64,000 bases of DNA. It comes from Cacajao melanocephalus (lineage: Eukaryota; Chordata; Mammalia; Primates; Pitheciidae). Position numbers and translations under genes: made by a program. The notes beneath the pieces are model-generated. The model made no database searches and was not told where the DNA came from. It worked only from the letters and a program-made list of their open reading frames with translations. Of the stretch, positions 1-63,059 are shown in pieces; position 1 is the stretch's first letter, and the number at the start of each line of letters is the position of its first letter. The stretch spans positions 1 through 64,000 of the forward strand of contig CAUYLG010033089.1 in the NCBI GenBank assembly GCA_963573385.1, given 5' to 3'.

Positions 1-262
<262 letters not shown>

Positions 263-674
263 TATGACTTTGTAACTGTTAAGGAGGTGCATTTGGGAGT
301 AGACACGAAATGCATCAGTTGGGAGAAAGAGCCAGCTCCAGAGGTGTCTTCAGAGAAGGCAAGACTGCCAGCTGTCGTCTCTGTCAGCAGCAGATTTCAC
401 GGCTGAAAGTGCTTTTTCTTATTTGACCTATGTAAACTATTTCTTCCCATTCTCCTAAGAGGTGAGGGCAGTGCTCCTCATGATCCTCATTGCATTGTAA
501 AAAGGCCTCCCTGAATGAATGGGATTACCATAGGAGCTGGGCAGAAGTGAGTGAGTCCCCCATATTGCTGCTTGAATGAGGAGAAGAGGAAATGTGTTTC
601 TGGTGTCCAGAGTTAACATTTAAAATGTATTTTGCTAGGTAATATATGGTATATCTGGTGATTTAGGGGTAGTT

Positions 675-830
675 CATTAATTATTATCAAATTGTTAGGC
701 ACCTATTATGTGCCAGTTACTGTGATAAGTTTTGAGGAGACATCATGGGCAAAATCTGGCATGATTCCTGCCCTTAGTGAGCTTTTATGTCATAGTCTAA
801 TGTGGAGTAGTTGAACCAATATTGTACAGG
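675..830 (+). repeat. MIR-type SINE fragment
   Basis: Contains the MIR core-like phrase cacctattatgtgccagttactg, shown here only in part, followed by typical degraded MIR sequence. Confidence 0.6.
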
Positions 831-848
831 ACCTTACTTGTTTTTTTT

Positions 849-945
849 TTTAATTAGGCCTGTACTGCTTGAGTGAACCATCCTTCAGGAACTTTCAGTT
901 TCTTCTTTTACTCCTATGCTTACAACCTCAGTTGTAAACATTATT
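849..945 (+). repeat. Local direct repeat, copy 2
   Basis: Partner of 173-262, 676 bp downstream, with small insertions relative to copy 1. Confidence 0.75.
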
Positions 946-1498
946 TCCATCAACCAGTGTATTCTGAGTTCAAAACAGCCTACTTACAAATGGAATTTTA
1001 GAATATGACACGTGCAGTTGGGCACTATCCTTAAACAAGCAGTCTGGCTACTGTTAAATGTTTTGAAGTGAATCCCAAAAAAGAAAATGTGAACATTAAA
1101 TTTCTAACCCATTTATATCCACCTAATCTTCTCTAATTGTATATATACATTATGATTTTTATGAAGTTGTAAGCCGTGTACATACAGTTCTGGGGCCTGC
1201 TTTTCTCAGTTACTAATGCTTTCTATAAGTATTTCTGATATCTATAGTACATATGTCACTTATTTATAGCTATATGATATTTTATCATGTCAGTAGACTA
1301 CAGTTTGCTTTATAATAGGGTAGCAGCAAGCTATATCCCCATGAGCAGGTCTGTGTATCTGTACACTTTTTTCTTTATTTTTGAGCACCAAAATGTTTTC
1401 TTTCTACTAATTCTCAATCCATAATTTTGAATAACTCCATATCTACGTTTTGACTTTTCTATACAATTTCCTGAGATAATTGCAGCTTTATATGTATT

Positions 1499-1791
1499 CT
1501 TTTTTTTTTTTTTTTTGAGACAGAGTCTTGCTCTGTCACACAGGCTGTAGTGCAGTGGCACAATCTCGGCTCACTAAAACTTCCACCTCCTGTCTTCAAG
1601 TGGTTTTCGTGCCTCAGCCTCCCAAGTAGCTAGAACTACAGACGCCTGCTACCGTGCCTGGCTAATTTTTGTATTTTTAGTCGAGATGGGGTTTCCCTGT
1701 GTTGGCCAGGCTGGTCTTAACCTCAAGTGATCTGCCTGCCTTGGCCTCCCAAAGTGCTGGTGTTACAGGTGTGAACCACTGTGCCTGGCCT
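1499..1791 (-). mobile_element. Alu, full length, antisense
   Basis: T run, gagacagagtcttgctctg, two arms, ends tgtgcctggcc. Confidence 0.95.
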
Positions 1792-2445
1792 TACATATTT
1801 TTTAATTTTGTTCTTTTCCTTCACAGTTGAAGCACCATTGGCCAGTTTATGTACAATGAGTACTACTGTGGCTAATAGTTTGTTATTTTTGTTACGGTTA
1901 ATGATTTCCAATTTGTCTAATTTGTTTTATGACTTTACTAGCCCTTTCATTTTTATATTTGGCATTCATTGTACTAAAACAAGAGCCCCAAGCAACAAAA
2001 TAATTAAACACATGCAGTAGTACTGCAAAAAGATTGTGACGGTGCCAAAAAACAATGGTTGATTGTCAAGTAGTACCACCATATGACAGCTAGAAATGTT
2101 CTTCAGTAAGTTAAGTGTTAGAGAGATGATGCAGGAGTTTATTAAGTTGCGTGAAAGTCGAATGTGTGAAAGTCAGGGGCTACCTGAATGTATCAGGGTT
2201 TTTTTTTTTCCCAATAGATTTATTTAGATGATCCTTGATTTATGGTCACTTAATGGGTGATTCTAAGAGTGGTCCTTACAATGAACTAAGCTGCCCACTT
2301 CCCTCTCACTGAGTTCTCTACATATTTTTCATCACTTCAACCTAAATGGTGTTTTCGTTTGCTAATTTCTGGGAAATTAGTTTAAGTTATGCTGAAAAAT
2401 ATCTTTTCTCTCCATGACATATAAGACCTTGTTTATTTTCTACAG

Positions 2446-2507
2446 CGTTTCTCTGTTTATAGCTGTTTGTTTGCATTCTGATTGGGAACACTGGGATCAT
2501 TTTCATC
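2446..2507 (+). other. INTS14: INTS14 5'UTR part of first coding exon
   Basis: Non-coding 62 nt between the strong acceptor (pyrimidine tract then tacag at 2441-2445) and the ATG. A second AG at 2461-2462 (tttatag) could be used instead and would shorten the UTR by 17 nt. The choice does not affect the protein. Confidence 0.6.
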
Positions 2508-34559
<32,052 letters not shown>

Positions 34560-35665
34560 AACTGACTTTTGGAGCTTTCCTTCTTTTTTCATTTCAACTG
34601 AAAATGATTTAGAGTAAAAACCTTTCCAGTATGTTCACCTCTGGACTAGCCACCCGAACACCTTCCTGAGGCTGCCTCAGAAGCACCACTTGCTGTTTTG
34701 AATGACTCCACTAGCATGAGGAGGATGTGAAGGTGCTTGGCTGATTGGGCTTTAACTTCCTGGGACTCACAATTTTTAAGCTCGGAAGAGAACTGCTGTT
34801 CCCATGATGGGCACATTTCCTGAGAAGCTTGAATGGCTGATGAGCGTAGAGTACCCCTGCCTTCCTCAGGAAACCTGACCGGCAAGGGCTCTCTGGCTTC
34901 CTGAAAGCATCGCCTGTTCTCTCCAGTTTCTATCTCAACTGTTAAGGGCATATTGAAGGTTCTGTTCACGGAATGAGCAACTCAAGACTGTCTGGACGTT
35001 GCTGAGTACAAACACATCACCACTTTCAGAAACTTGGGCAAAATGTGGTGGTAATTCTTAGATGCTTTTGCTCTCTTGAGATTCTAACTTTTAAAGGGGA
35101 ACCATTAATGTGTAAAATGAGTCCTGTTTCAAGGTTTTTTTTTTTTAATGAAAATATTAGATTTTCTATAAAACTGTTTCACTGTGAAACTAAGGGTCCT
35201 TTATCTTTTGGTCTGTCCTGTCACTTGAATATAATTTCAACTTCCTAAGTGGCATAGATTCTTAAATAATGAGGTTTCCTTATTTCTGACACTGATTGAT
35301 TAAGCCTCATTGCCTAAGCAAGGTTCTGGTTAGATAATCCTGACAGATCACCGTTTCCAAAGTTACTTATGGTTCCAATTTATCAGCTAGCTTTATGACC
35401 TTGGGCAACTACCTGAGGCTTTATCTGCATCATCACTGTTTTTCAGTTGCACCACCTTCCGTGTAAATCTCGTTTCAACCAGAGCAACATGCTGATTGCT
35501 ACATAATATTTTGCCTGAACAAAGGACTTTATCACTAACAGAAAACCATTAGACTAAATTATCTTTAAGCACAGTTATTAGAATTTTGATTGTAAATGTT
35601 TTAATGGAAATACACAATTGTTCACTTTCTCAAACAGCAATAAAGGGGTTTGTAACAATCACTAA
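34560..35665 (+). other. INTS14: INTS14 3'UTR (inferred extent)
   Basis: Non-coding sequence from the stop codon to just past the first canonical poly(A) signal. It is nearly free of recognisable repeats apart from a short MIR-like piece near 35365-35410. No canonical AATAAA was seen before 35639. Confidence 0.65.
35639..35644 (+). terminator. INTS14: INTS14 poly(A) signal AATAAA
   Basis: Canonical hexamer with a G/T-rich stretch (ggggtttgt) immediately after it. It is the first one downstream of the INTS14 stop, about 1.08 kb away. Confidence 0.6.
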
Positions 35666-35999
35666 GAATACAGAATTTTGCCACGAGGATGCAGCATAAT
35701 CTACTGCAAAGCCGATCTGCCCAATTACACATAGCTGCAAGAATATCAGAAATCAACACAAACAAGTATTGACAGATGTTACAGACATGCAAAATATCCT
35801 TCAATGCAACAAATTTTTAAGAAATCAGCCAGCCTGTGTTAACAGATGTTTTAGTTAAAGTTTCCATCTTGGGCTCAGTGACATAGTATTAACTCACTGA
35901 GTCTCCTTTCCCCCAGGAATGTTGACAATGGCAGAACAGAAAGTTATCACTCCTTAAATTCTTTTATGTAAGTGTTACTCCAACACTTATTTTACTTGG

Positions 36000-37523
36000 T
36001 TTACTTGGAATGTATGAGGGGAAACTGATGTTTTTTACAGCAGCCAACCGTATGTCTAAATTTTCAGTTTTCCTTTTTGTGAGTGAGTTTCCTGCCAGAA
36101 ATCTTTGTTAAAGGATCAGCAGGTGTTCACCCCAAAGTTCTCGCTGTTTTCAGTGTCCCACTGCAGCTGGGTTTAAAAAGCCAACTGAACAGCAGCAGAA
36201 TGAAAAGTGTTTTTGAGTCTATTCAAAAATGTACGGTCCTAACACTCACTTGAACAGGTACACAAGTAAATGGACTCAGCCAGTGCAGGAGATGGAAGGC
36301 TGCCATTTTGTATGTCTGTGAACAGCTTAAGACAGTTTGGAGGTGTGTTTGGCCTACTCTAATGTTTGTTTCTAGTTTGTCAAAGGCTATAAGCTGTGTT
36401 ACTGCCACTTTGATCTACATATTTGTGTTCCCTTTGCATCCCTGCTACCATTTGGACCTCGTGTGTGTGGTGTGGTTTGGTTTGGTTGAGATAGGGTCTT
36501 GCACTGTTACCCCAGCTGCAGTGCAGTGGCACAGTCTCAGCTCACTGCAGCCTTGACCTCCTGGGCTCAGGATCTTCCCATCTCAGCCTCCTGAATAGCT
36601 GGGACTACAGGTGTGTGTGACCACAGCCGGCTAATTTTTTTATTTTTTGTAGAGATAGGGGTGTCACTATGTTGCCCAGGCTGGTCTTGAACTCCTGGCT
36701 TCAACTGATGCTCCCACCTGTGTCCCAAAGTGCTGGGATTACAGGTGTAAGCCACATTCCTGGCTGAATTTGGAACTTATAATCATCTCATTGTTTTATA
36801 AACAACGGTTCATTTTTCTTCAGTGTTGAAAATAGTTGATTTACTTAAAAATGGCATGATCATGATGTTCCAAGATTCTGATTAGTTTCTTTCAAAGCAT
36901 TCTGTGCCTCTTCAATGCCCACACTGCTGAATATTATAGTAATACATGTTAGGCCAAAGGATGTCAGATGTAAAACATGTTCTCTAGCGCCACTCTTAGA
37001 AATGTTTTATCAATGACTCAGTCTACTTGATTTTCAAAAAGTCAGTGCCATCCCACTAAACAAGGAACCCCTTAGGCACAAATAATTAAGCCCTGCCTGA
37101 GTCACTTTAACAACCTTCTATAGAGTGATATAGTCTTGCTTTTTTTCACAAGCAATAGCTGAAAAGAACAAATCTTAACTGTAAGAACTGTGAATACATT
37201 GTAGGGATAAAGCACTTTTTGAAAAAAATATCTGGCATGTATTACACAGACCGAACATGAGCTAGAGTTGGGGTGGGCTGAGCCTTTTGCTGTTACTAAC
37301 TGAATACACAAGAATGAACCTATCAGATATCAGGAATCCATGTCATGCAAGTACTACAATAAGATAACAATAAATTCAGGAATGTTACTGGGGAAAAGGA
37401 AGATAGCCTCACTGAGGATTTCATCATTTAACATTAAAAAAACTTTTACATTGGTACAACAAGGTAAAACTGTAAGAATCAGATTAGGCTCAAACTGGCA
37501 AGAAGCCATCTAAATCTTTCTTT
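36000..37523 (-). other. HACD3: HACD3 3'UTR (end not resolved)
   Basis: Non-coding sequence after the HACD3 stop on the - strand. I saw no canonical AATAAA on this strand between 37523 and 35600, only variants such as TATAAA (36795-36800) and AGTAAA (about 36840). The left end given here is nominal. An antisense Alu sits at 36473-36765. Confidence 0.45.
36473..36765 (-). mobile_element. Alu, antisense on + (sense to HACD3)
   Basis: gagatagggtcttgcactg to cacattcctggct. It lies between the two convergent genes, in the likely HACD3 3'UTR. Confidence 0.92.
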
Positions 37524-55215
<17,692 letters not shown>

Positions 55216-55939
55216 CTGTGAAGAGACCAAGAATGCAACAAGGCATTTTAATGAAGAAGAAAAAATGAGATTAAACCAGGGGCTTCTTCCCCTCATCCTT
55301 CTCCCATGAGTAGTCAACTTCCTACTCTGTGCCTCCCCCAGAAATATATTTAGTCATTTATTCACATCTGTGTAGGCTTCCTCTATGTCTGTCTGTACCT
55401 AAGATTGCAGACTCCTGCAAGAAGGACCCTAACCTGCTCTAACTATCCAAACAATCAACTACTGCATCAGTCCATTCTGAAAATGGCCAGTCATGCAAGG
55501 TGCTATGTGAGATATGACAGAGGAATACACAGATCTCCAGTGGGACAGATGAGGCACTTTTTGTGAGAAGATATCAAATAGTTATCAAGAAATATATGGT
55601 CAAGATTGAAAGGGTGGTTAAAGGCAGTAAGTGTTAGCAGAGTTAAGAGAGAGAGCACAATGGGAATAGAGTGGTGGGGAAAAGCTCCACCAAAGGTGAG
55701 ACCTGTACTGCAACCTGAACAATAAATTCATTCAATGGGCAGAGGATTGCAGGTGGTGAATGAAAATGAAACATGCTGTGCCTGTGGTTCTAACTCAGCT
55801 CAGGCTCCAGAGTCTCTTAACCCACAAAGGAAACAAGACTCAGAAGAGGTCAAAATTCTCCAACTGCTCACTGATTCCCAGAAGTTGCTACATACCTTCA
55901 ATTTGGCAGCATAATTTAAAGTGAAACTACTTCACATTT

Positions 55940-56215
55940 TTTTCAGTGGATGAGAAACAACCCACCTCCCACTTCCAGCTCCCGGTTAATAAGCAAGAGG
56001 CAGCTTGTTCTCAGTGTCATGCTGTTTGTTTTTCTTCTCCTGCAGGCTTAGCTTTCTGGGCTCCTCAACTACAGCAGTCATCTGACCACAACCTCATGAG
56101 ATTCCAAGCCAGAACAACCCAACAGAGCCCCTCCTGAAGTCCTAACCCACAGAAACTGTGAGAGACAATAAATGATTATTGTTGCTTTAAGCATTTGTTA
56201 GATTGCAACAAATAA
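55940..56215 (+). mobile_element. MaLR/MLT1-like LTR fragment
   Basis: ctgaccacaacctcatgagat, in part, and cacagaaactgtgagagac, then aataaatgattattgttgct, resemble the 3' half of an MLT1-group LTR. Confidence 0.5.
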
Positions 56216-56221
56216 CAAATA

Positions 56222-56424
56222 ATTATTAACTGCAATTACTTCTTTAAATGTTTGGTAGAACTTCCAGGTGAAGCCAGTTAGACCTGCAAGTTTCCCTGTG
56301 GGAAGATTTCTGACTATTTATTTAATGGTGACTGGGCTATCCAGGTTTTCTATCTCTTTTATAGAAACTATCTTTATTTCTTGAAATGTGTCCATTTTAT
56401 CTGATATGAACTTGTTTAATACTT
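56222..56424 (-). mobile_element. LINE-1 ORF2 fragment
   Basis: tttaaatgtttggtagaact, then gtgaagccagttagacctg and gctatccaggttttctatct are reverse complement of L1 ORF2. Too short and broken to code. Confidence 0.65.
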
Positions 56425-56429
56425 TCTTT

Positions 56430-56704
56430 CTTTTTTTAAAAAAAGTCACCCAGGCTGGAGTGCAGTGGCTCAGCTTCGGTTCATGCAACCTCCACCTCCC
56501 GGGTTCAAGCAATTCTGATTCAGCCTCTCCAGTAGCTGGGATTACAGGCGTGCGCCACCACGCCTGACTAATTTTTATATTTTTAGTAGACACAGGGTTT
56601 TGTCATGTTGGCCAGACTGGTCTCCAACTCCATACCTCAGGTGATCCACCCACCTCAGCCTCCCAAATTGCTGGGATTACAGGCGTGAACCACCGTGCCC
56701 GGCC
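56430..56704 (-). mobile_element. Alu
   Basis: gtcacccaggctggagtgc to accgtgcccggcc. The T-rich head has decayed. Confidence 0.93.
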
Positions 56705-56861
56705 CCCAATTTCATTTCTACCTTGTTAACTTTTCAATGTTTTTAAGACATTTTTATTCAACACTTTTAGTTATTTTTAATAGAAAGCTCGATCTACACA
56801 ACCTAGCCCATCTCTTACTAGAAAAGGAACTGTGCCTTTGCTTATGAAAAGAGGAGTGAAT

Positions 56862-57014
56862 AGCCAGGCATTGTGCCATGCACCTATAGTTCCAGCTACT
56901 CGGGAGGCTGAAGTGGGAGGATCACTTGAACCCAGGGGTTTGAATGCAGCTAGGGGAACATAGCAAGTAGCCAGACCCCGTCTCTAATTCTCTTAAAAAA
57001 TAAAAAGAGAAAGA
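56862..57014 (+). mobile_element. Alu remnant
   Basis: agccaggcattgtgccatgc with right-arm text and an A/G-rich tail. Abuts the next Alu. Confidence 0.85.
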
Positions 57015-57017
57015 GAG

Positions 57018-57308
<291 letters not shown>

Positions 57309-57359
57309 GTCAATAAGGAAAAGGGAATAGGAAAACTTTCAAATCCACAGCAACTGTCA

Positions 57360-57660
57360 ATTTTTTTTTTTTTTTGGAGACAGAATCTCCCTTTGTCACC
57401 CTGGCTGGAGTGCAGTGGTGCGATCTCGGCTCACTGCATCCTCTACCTCCCAGGCTCAAGGATTCTTCTACTTCACCCTCTCAAGTAGCTGGGACTATAG
57501 GTCCACATCACCATGCCTGGCTAATATATTTTTTAAATTTTTTGTAGAGACAGTCTCCTTAATGTTGCCCAGGCTGGTCCCGAACTGCTGGGCTCATGCA
57601 ATCCTCCACCTCAGGCTACCAAACCGCTGGGATTACAGGCATGAGCCACCGTGCCCAGCC
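57360..57660 (-). mobile_element. Alu (old)
   Basis: T run, ggagacagaatctcccttt to accgtgcccagcc. It is an inverted partner 51 bp from the previous Alu. Confidence 0.93.
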
Positions 57661-57789
57661 ATCATTTTAAAAATAACAATAAAATCACTTCTATCACAGG
57701 TCTGTTATAAGGATTAAATTATCACAGCACACACAGAGCCTGGCAACTAGTAAGAATTTATATTCCGGTTGCTTTTCTTCCTCTGACTA

Positions 57790-58065
57790 GAGTGTCCATC
57801 TAAATTTCCATGCCTGGTGAACACTAATTCTCTTTCAAAGTTCAGGACAAATGTTAATTCCTCTTCCCTCCGCCTCACCCCTAACATCAGAATCAACAGC
57901 TTCCTTCCTACTTTGCATTCAACTTTACTATAATACTTATCACATTGTTCCATAATCATTGGGATTGTTTAACTGCCCCTCTTGACCTGAGTTCTTTGAT
58001 GGCAGGGAATGGGTCTTATTCACCTCTATATACCTAATGCCTCAGTAACTGTTTAGTGAACTAAA
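57790..58065 (+). mobile_element. LINE-2 3' fragment
   Basis: atacttatcacattgttcc, tttgatggcagggaatgggt and tatacctaatgcctcagtaa are L2 3' phrases. Confidence 0.7.
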
Positions 58066-58402
58066 ATCAATTCATCCCATCTTCAGAATCTCTGGTGAAC
58101 TACAAAGAGCATGCTCAAGTATACCCCCTCACAGGAGGAAGAGTGATAAAGAGGCTTATATGTGAATTTCTCAAGACTCCACTTGTGCTTTTTTTCCTTT
58201 GCTGATCCTGTCCTGTATTCTTCAACTGTCCTTAGTCATAAGTACAATTATATACTAAGTCCCATGAATGAATCCTTCTAGCAAATCACTAAGCACACTA
58301 GTGGGTGCTGGGAACCCCCAAAACTGTGTGTATTTTTATGTGATCCTCTTCACCCCAATGTTTTATTTTGAAAACTTTTAAATCTACAAAAAAAATGGAA
58401 AA

Positions 58403-58698
58403 AGCCAGGTGCAGTGGCTCATGCCTATAATCCTAACACTATGGGAGGCCGAGGCAGGCAGATCATGAGGTCAGATTGAGACCATCCTGGCTAACATGGT
58501 GAAACACCGACTCTACTAAAAATACAAAAAATTAGCTGGGTGTAGTGGCACACGCCTGTAGTCTCAGCTCCTCGGGAGGCTGAGGCAGAAGAATTGCTTG
58601 AACCCGGGAGGCAGGGAGGTTGCAGTGAGCCAAGATCACGCCACTACATTCCAGATGGTGACAGAGCGAGACTCCCATCTCAAAAAAAAAAAAAAAAT
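58403..58698 (+). mobile_element. Alu, full length
   Basis: Starts agccaggtgcagtggctc and has an A tail. Confidence 0.94.
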
Positions 58699-58708
58699 TG
58701 AAAAAAAT

Positions 58709-58857
58709 GAGCCAGATGTGGTGGCTCACACCTGTAATCCCAGCACTTTGGAAGGCCAAAGCAGGCATATCACTTGACACCAGGACTTTGGGGCCAGCCT
58801 GAACTCCAGCCTGGGCAACAGAGCAAGACCCTGTCTCAAGTAAAAAAGAAAAAAAAT
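58709..58857 (+). mobile_element. Alu, internally deleted
   Basis: gccagatgtggtggctcac, then ggggccagcctgaactccagc joins the left arm straight to the 3' end of the right arm. Confidence 0.9.
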
Positions 58858-58859
58858 AG

Positions 58860-59170
58860 TATAATGAAAACTCACATGCCTTTTACCAATTGATTGCTAA
58901 ATGTCATATTTTTTTTTTCGGGTAGGGATAGCCTCCATTCTACAAAATATAATGAAAGCTCTCCAACATTTGCTTTTTATATGCACCCTTTTTTTGTGAA
59001 TCATTTCAAAATGAGCTGCAGACATCATACTTTACCTCTGAATATTTCCCCTCCTAAGAAATTATATTATCTTGCATAATTACCAATGCTTTCTAATACC
59101 TAAGAACAATAACTCCATTTTATCTAATAAGAAATCCACATAAACAATTGTCTTAAAGATGTTCAACTGT
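58860..59170. other. Intron 1 of HACD3, short L1-like or unique piece
   Basis: actcacatgccttttaccaa and catttcaaaatgagctgcag look L1-like. No firm assignment. Confidence 0.35.
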
Positions 59171-59620
59171 TTTGATTATTTATTGTAATGCAAGAAACCA
59201 CTCCAAAACTTGACTTAAAACAACTATTTTATTATCTTACATGATTTTACAGGTTGACTGGGCTCAGCTATATAATTCTATTCCACGTAATGTTGGCTAG
59301 GGTTATAGTTTATTGGGCTGGAACATTCAAGATGGGTCGCTCACTTAGTTCATAACTGTTGTTGGTTGTCATTTGAGAATTTACCTAAAACTGCTGACCA
59401 GAATAACTGTATGTGGCCACTCCATGTGGCTTGGGTCTCTCACAGCAGGGCTGCTCAGTTCTGAGGGAACATCTCAAGAGCAAGTGCTCCAAGAGAGAAG
59501 ACGAAGCTGGCAGTCCTCTTACAAAGAGTAAGCCTGGAACTGGTCACAGCATCATTCTCCAGCATTCTATTCACTAAGCTGCCACAGGGCCTGCCCAGAT
59601 TCAGGGAAAGAAGAAATAAA
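59170..59620 (+). repeat. Ancient interspersed repeat, family not named
   Basis: aaaccactccaaaacttgac, ggttgactgggctcagct, ggccactccatgtggcttgg and gggcctgcccagattcaggg form a familiar mammalian repeat order. Confidence 0.55.
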
Positions 59621-60080
59621 CTGCGAGTTTTGATGGCACTCTTGAAGTGGTTATCCTGAAGCCACTACATTCATACTTTTTAAAAAAAATCCAGGATCCA
59701 ATCCAGGTTCATCTATTCCTCTTGTCATGCCTATTTTTATTTAATACAGACTTACACTTTTATTTGTTTATTAACCCATGCCAGTTGTCTTGTAAAATAT
59801 ATCATAGTCTGGCCATTCCTTCATATTAACCATTTTTGACAAAAACATTTCATATTTATGGCATCATTATGTTAGATGGTGACAATAAATTTGATCATTA
59901 AATTGAGAAGGTGACTGCCAGAACGTTCTACTGTAGTGTTTCCTTTTGTAATCAGCAAGTTATCTAATAATGTGATTTGCCATTCCCTCACAACATTCTT
60001 TCATCCAATGGTACAGTCAACCACTGTTAATCCTTACCCGAGGCATTTTCACACTGGAGGTTACAAAATTATAATTTTCT

Positions 60081-60437
<357 letters not shown>

Positions 60438-60469
60438 TAAGAAAGAGTTTTCCCTTTTTCTCTTCTCTC

Positions 60470-60990
60470 CCTCTCTTTTTTTAATTGAAATTTTTACTGA
60501 GATAATTATAGATTCACATGCAGCTCCAAGAAATAAATATATACACCTACTATGTACCCACAAAAATAAAAAAAATTTAAAAAGAAATAGTACTAAGAGA
60601 TTTCTTGTACACTGCCTAGTTTCCCCCAATGGTAGCGTTTTACAAAACTATAGTATAATATCAAAAATCAGGATACTGACATTGACACAATCCACCTACC
60701 TTATTCAGATTTCCCAGTTTTACTTGCATTTGCTTGCAGGAATGTGTGTGTGCATCTGTGTGCTAAGTTCTATACAATTTGATCACATGTATAGGTTCAT
60801 CTACCTACTGTCACAGTCAAGATACTAAACAGCTCTAGATCCCTTGTGGTGCCTTTGCAAAAACCTCCAGCCCCCTCCTCCAGCCTGCACCCTCTCTGGT
60901 CTGTATTTGTTTTTGACTATCACTATGGACTCACAGGTTTTCTTTTGTGATCCACTCAGCCATATTCCATAGCCATTATTACTCTTTTTG
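60470..60990. mobile_element. Old LINE-1 fragment
   Basis: tttttactgagataattatag, in part, then agtttcccccaatggtagcg, ggatactgacattgacacaa and cagatttcccagttttactt. Confidence 0.7.
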
Positions 60991-61734
60991 ATGTTCAAAT
61001 TGTCACCAACTTGGCCAGTAGCAATCCCTTCAAACCAGCTCCTGTATTATTCTGACATGACCGTGTATCCTTGAGGATATTTTGTTCTTTCTCTGGCACA
61101 GATTTGGAATAATTGGCCATTTCTTCAAGGAGACATAGTTCTTTTGGTTGGAAATGGTAATTTAGAAGCCATAATCTAAGCACACTGAGGTATAGTCAAT
61201 ATTCATCGTTCAGTGGACTAGCTAGGAATTTAAAAAACCATGATATCATAGCGAAATTTCCAATTCAAGCTATTACAAGGCATTTCCTTACCTTGTTATT
61301 TAACATTTATATCTCTTATAGTGAAAATATTCCTAATAACATTAATACATTTATATATTTGTTTTATTCCAAAAAATTTCAGAATTAGAATATCAACTTT
61401 TTTAACCAACAATAAACCTACTAATTACTTGCAGATGTTTCCTTGTTAATAAGAAAAAAAGAAAATTTGTATTCAATTTAAAAGAAAAGGAAAGGGGAAA
61501 AACCCCTTCTAAGTGTAACATTTAATTGCAGTTCTTTTTGTCCTTGGAATATGACCCACTAAAAGCGGGGAGGGTTGATTCTTTAAAAGGACATTATCTA
61601 CTAAAGAACCAGGGTACTGTGTTCAAATGTTGTTTGTATTGATCAATTTATCTGTATGATTTTGTCATCAATTTGATATACAGTTAGGTGCTCTTGATTC
61701 TGTTTATATAATTTCGAGATTTGATTTTTTTATT

Positions 61735-62460
61735 CTTTTTTAATACAATTTTATCTTTGAATACGTAAAACATTCCCATTGTTCAAAAGTCAAACTTTAT
61801 AAAATGATTTCCTCAAAAATCTTGCTCCCATATCCATTCTCCTCTACACATTCCTACTCCCCACTTACCAGTAACCATTTCATTCATTTCTGGTTTATCT
61901 ATTCTCTGTATATGCATGTGTGTGTTGCAAAAATTAGCAAATATATTCAGATATTCTTATTTTCATCCAGGCACAGAGAGTTTTGCCTGAAATCTGAGCA
62001 CTTTGGGAGACCAAGGCGGGTAGATCGCTTGAGCTCAGGAGTTCGAAACCAAGCTGGGCAACATGGTGAAACTCTGTCTCTACAAAAAATACAAAAATTA
62101 GCCTGGCATGGTGGCATGTGCCTATAGTCTCAGCTACTTGGAAGACTAAGGTAGGAGGATCGCTTCGGCCCAGGAAGTCAAAGCTGCAGTGAGCCAGGAT
62201 CATGCCATTGCACTTCAGCCTGGGTCACAGAGTGAGATCCTGTCTCAAACATCTAAAACAGATATTCTTATTTTCCCTTCTTTCTATACAAAAGTAGCAT
62301 ACAGTATACATTCTTATACATCTTGCTTTTTTTTTCATCTAAATAAATCCTTATCAGTTCATAAAGATCTTACTCTTTGTTATAGCTATATAATACTCAA
62401 TTTTGTGTTTGTGTCAGTTTGTATCATCTTCTAATTCCCCATTTTGGGGACATAAACAAT
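61735..62460. mobile_element. Old LINE-1 fragment split by an Alu
   Basis: gttcaaaagtcaaactttat before the Alu, and aaaagtagcatacagtatac with ttctaattccccattttgg after it. Confidence 0.65.
61967..62259 (+). mobile_element. Alu, full length, nested in L1
   Basis: Starts atccaggcacagagagttt and ends gtctcaaacatctaaaa. An exact 17-bp target duplication (cagatattcttattttc) is at 61950-61966 and 62260-62276. Confidence 0.95.
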
Positions 62461-62830
62461 TTCAAAGAATACCAACCAACTTCAGGTTACTAGGAGACCA
62501 TGGTAAAATGAAACAAAACAAGACTATTGCATAAATTTGTCTAATGACAGGTCACTATGCCATCTACAAAATACCAAATCATAGAACTGTCCCTGCTTTC
62601 TGGCAACATCCAATCTATAGCAGACCCCACTTCCTTAGATACCCCCGCCATCACCCAACAAAAGCCCAAATCCTATAAAACAAGTTCTTTTTTGATACCC
62701 TCTTACTGAGATACCACATATTTCCCTATGGTGTGTGTTCTCCCTCACTGGAACAAGTGATAAACTCAACTTGTTTAACTACCAGGTGTGTTCTGGTGAT
62801 CTTTGGCTGAATGGCATTAACAGTTTAAAT
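62440..62830 (+). mobile_element. Possible LTR fragment
   Basis: gtgtgttctccctcactgg, then acaagtgataaactcaactt and ttctggtgatctttggctg resemble the 3' part of an ERV LTR. Family and edges uncertain. Confidence 0.4.
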
Positions 62831-63059
62831 AAACTTTCGAAGAGCTCTTTCAATAAATAAAAAATACTCGAAGTAATAAGAAAGCTTGTATCACAGTATA
62901 ATCAGCAGCATTTTTCCCCTCATTATCATGATGGGAAAAAAATAAAATAGTGGTGCATTTTGCAATCAAGTCTAAGATATCATAAAATTCTGTTTTCACC
63001 CAGACTATTGCCCTGAACTCTGTATTTGCATAGTTATATTACTAGTTCACATTTTCACA

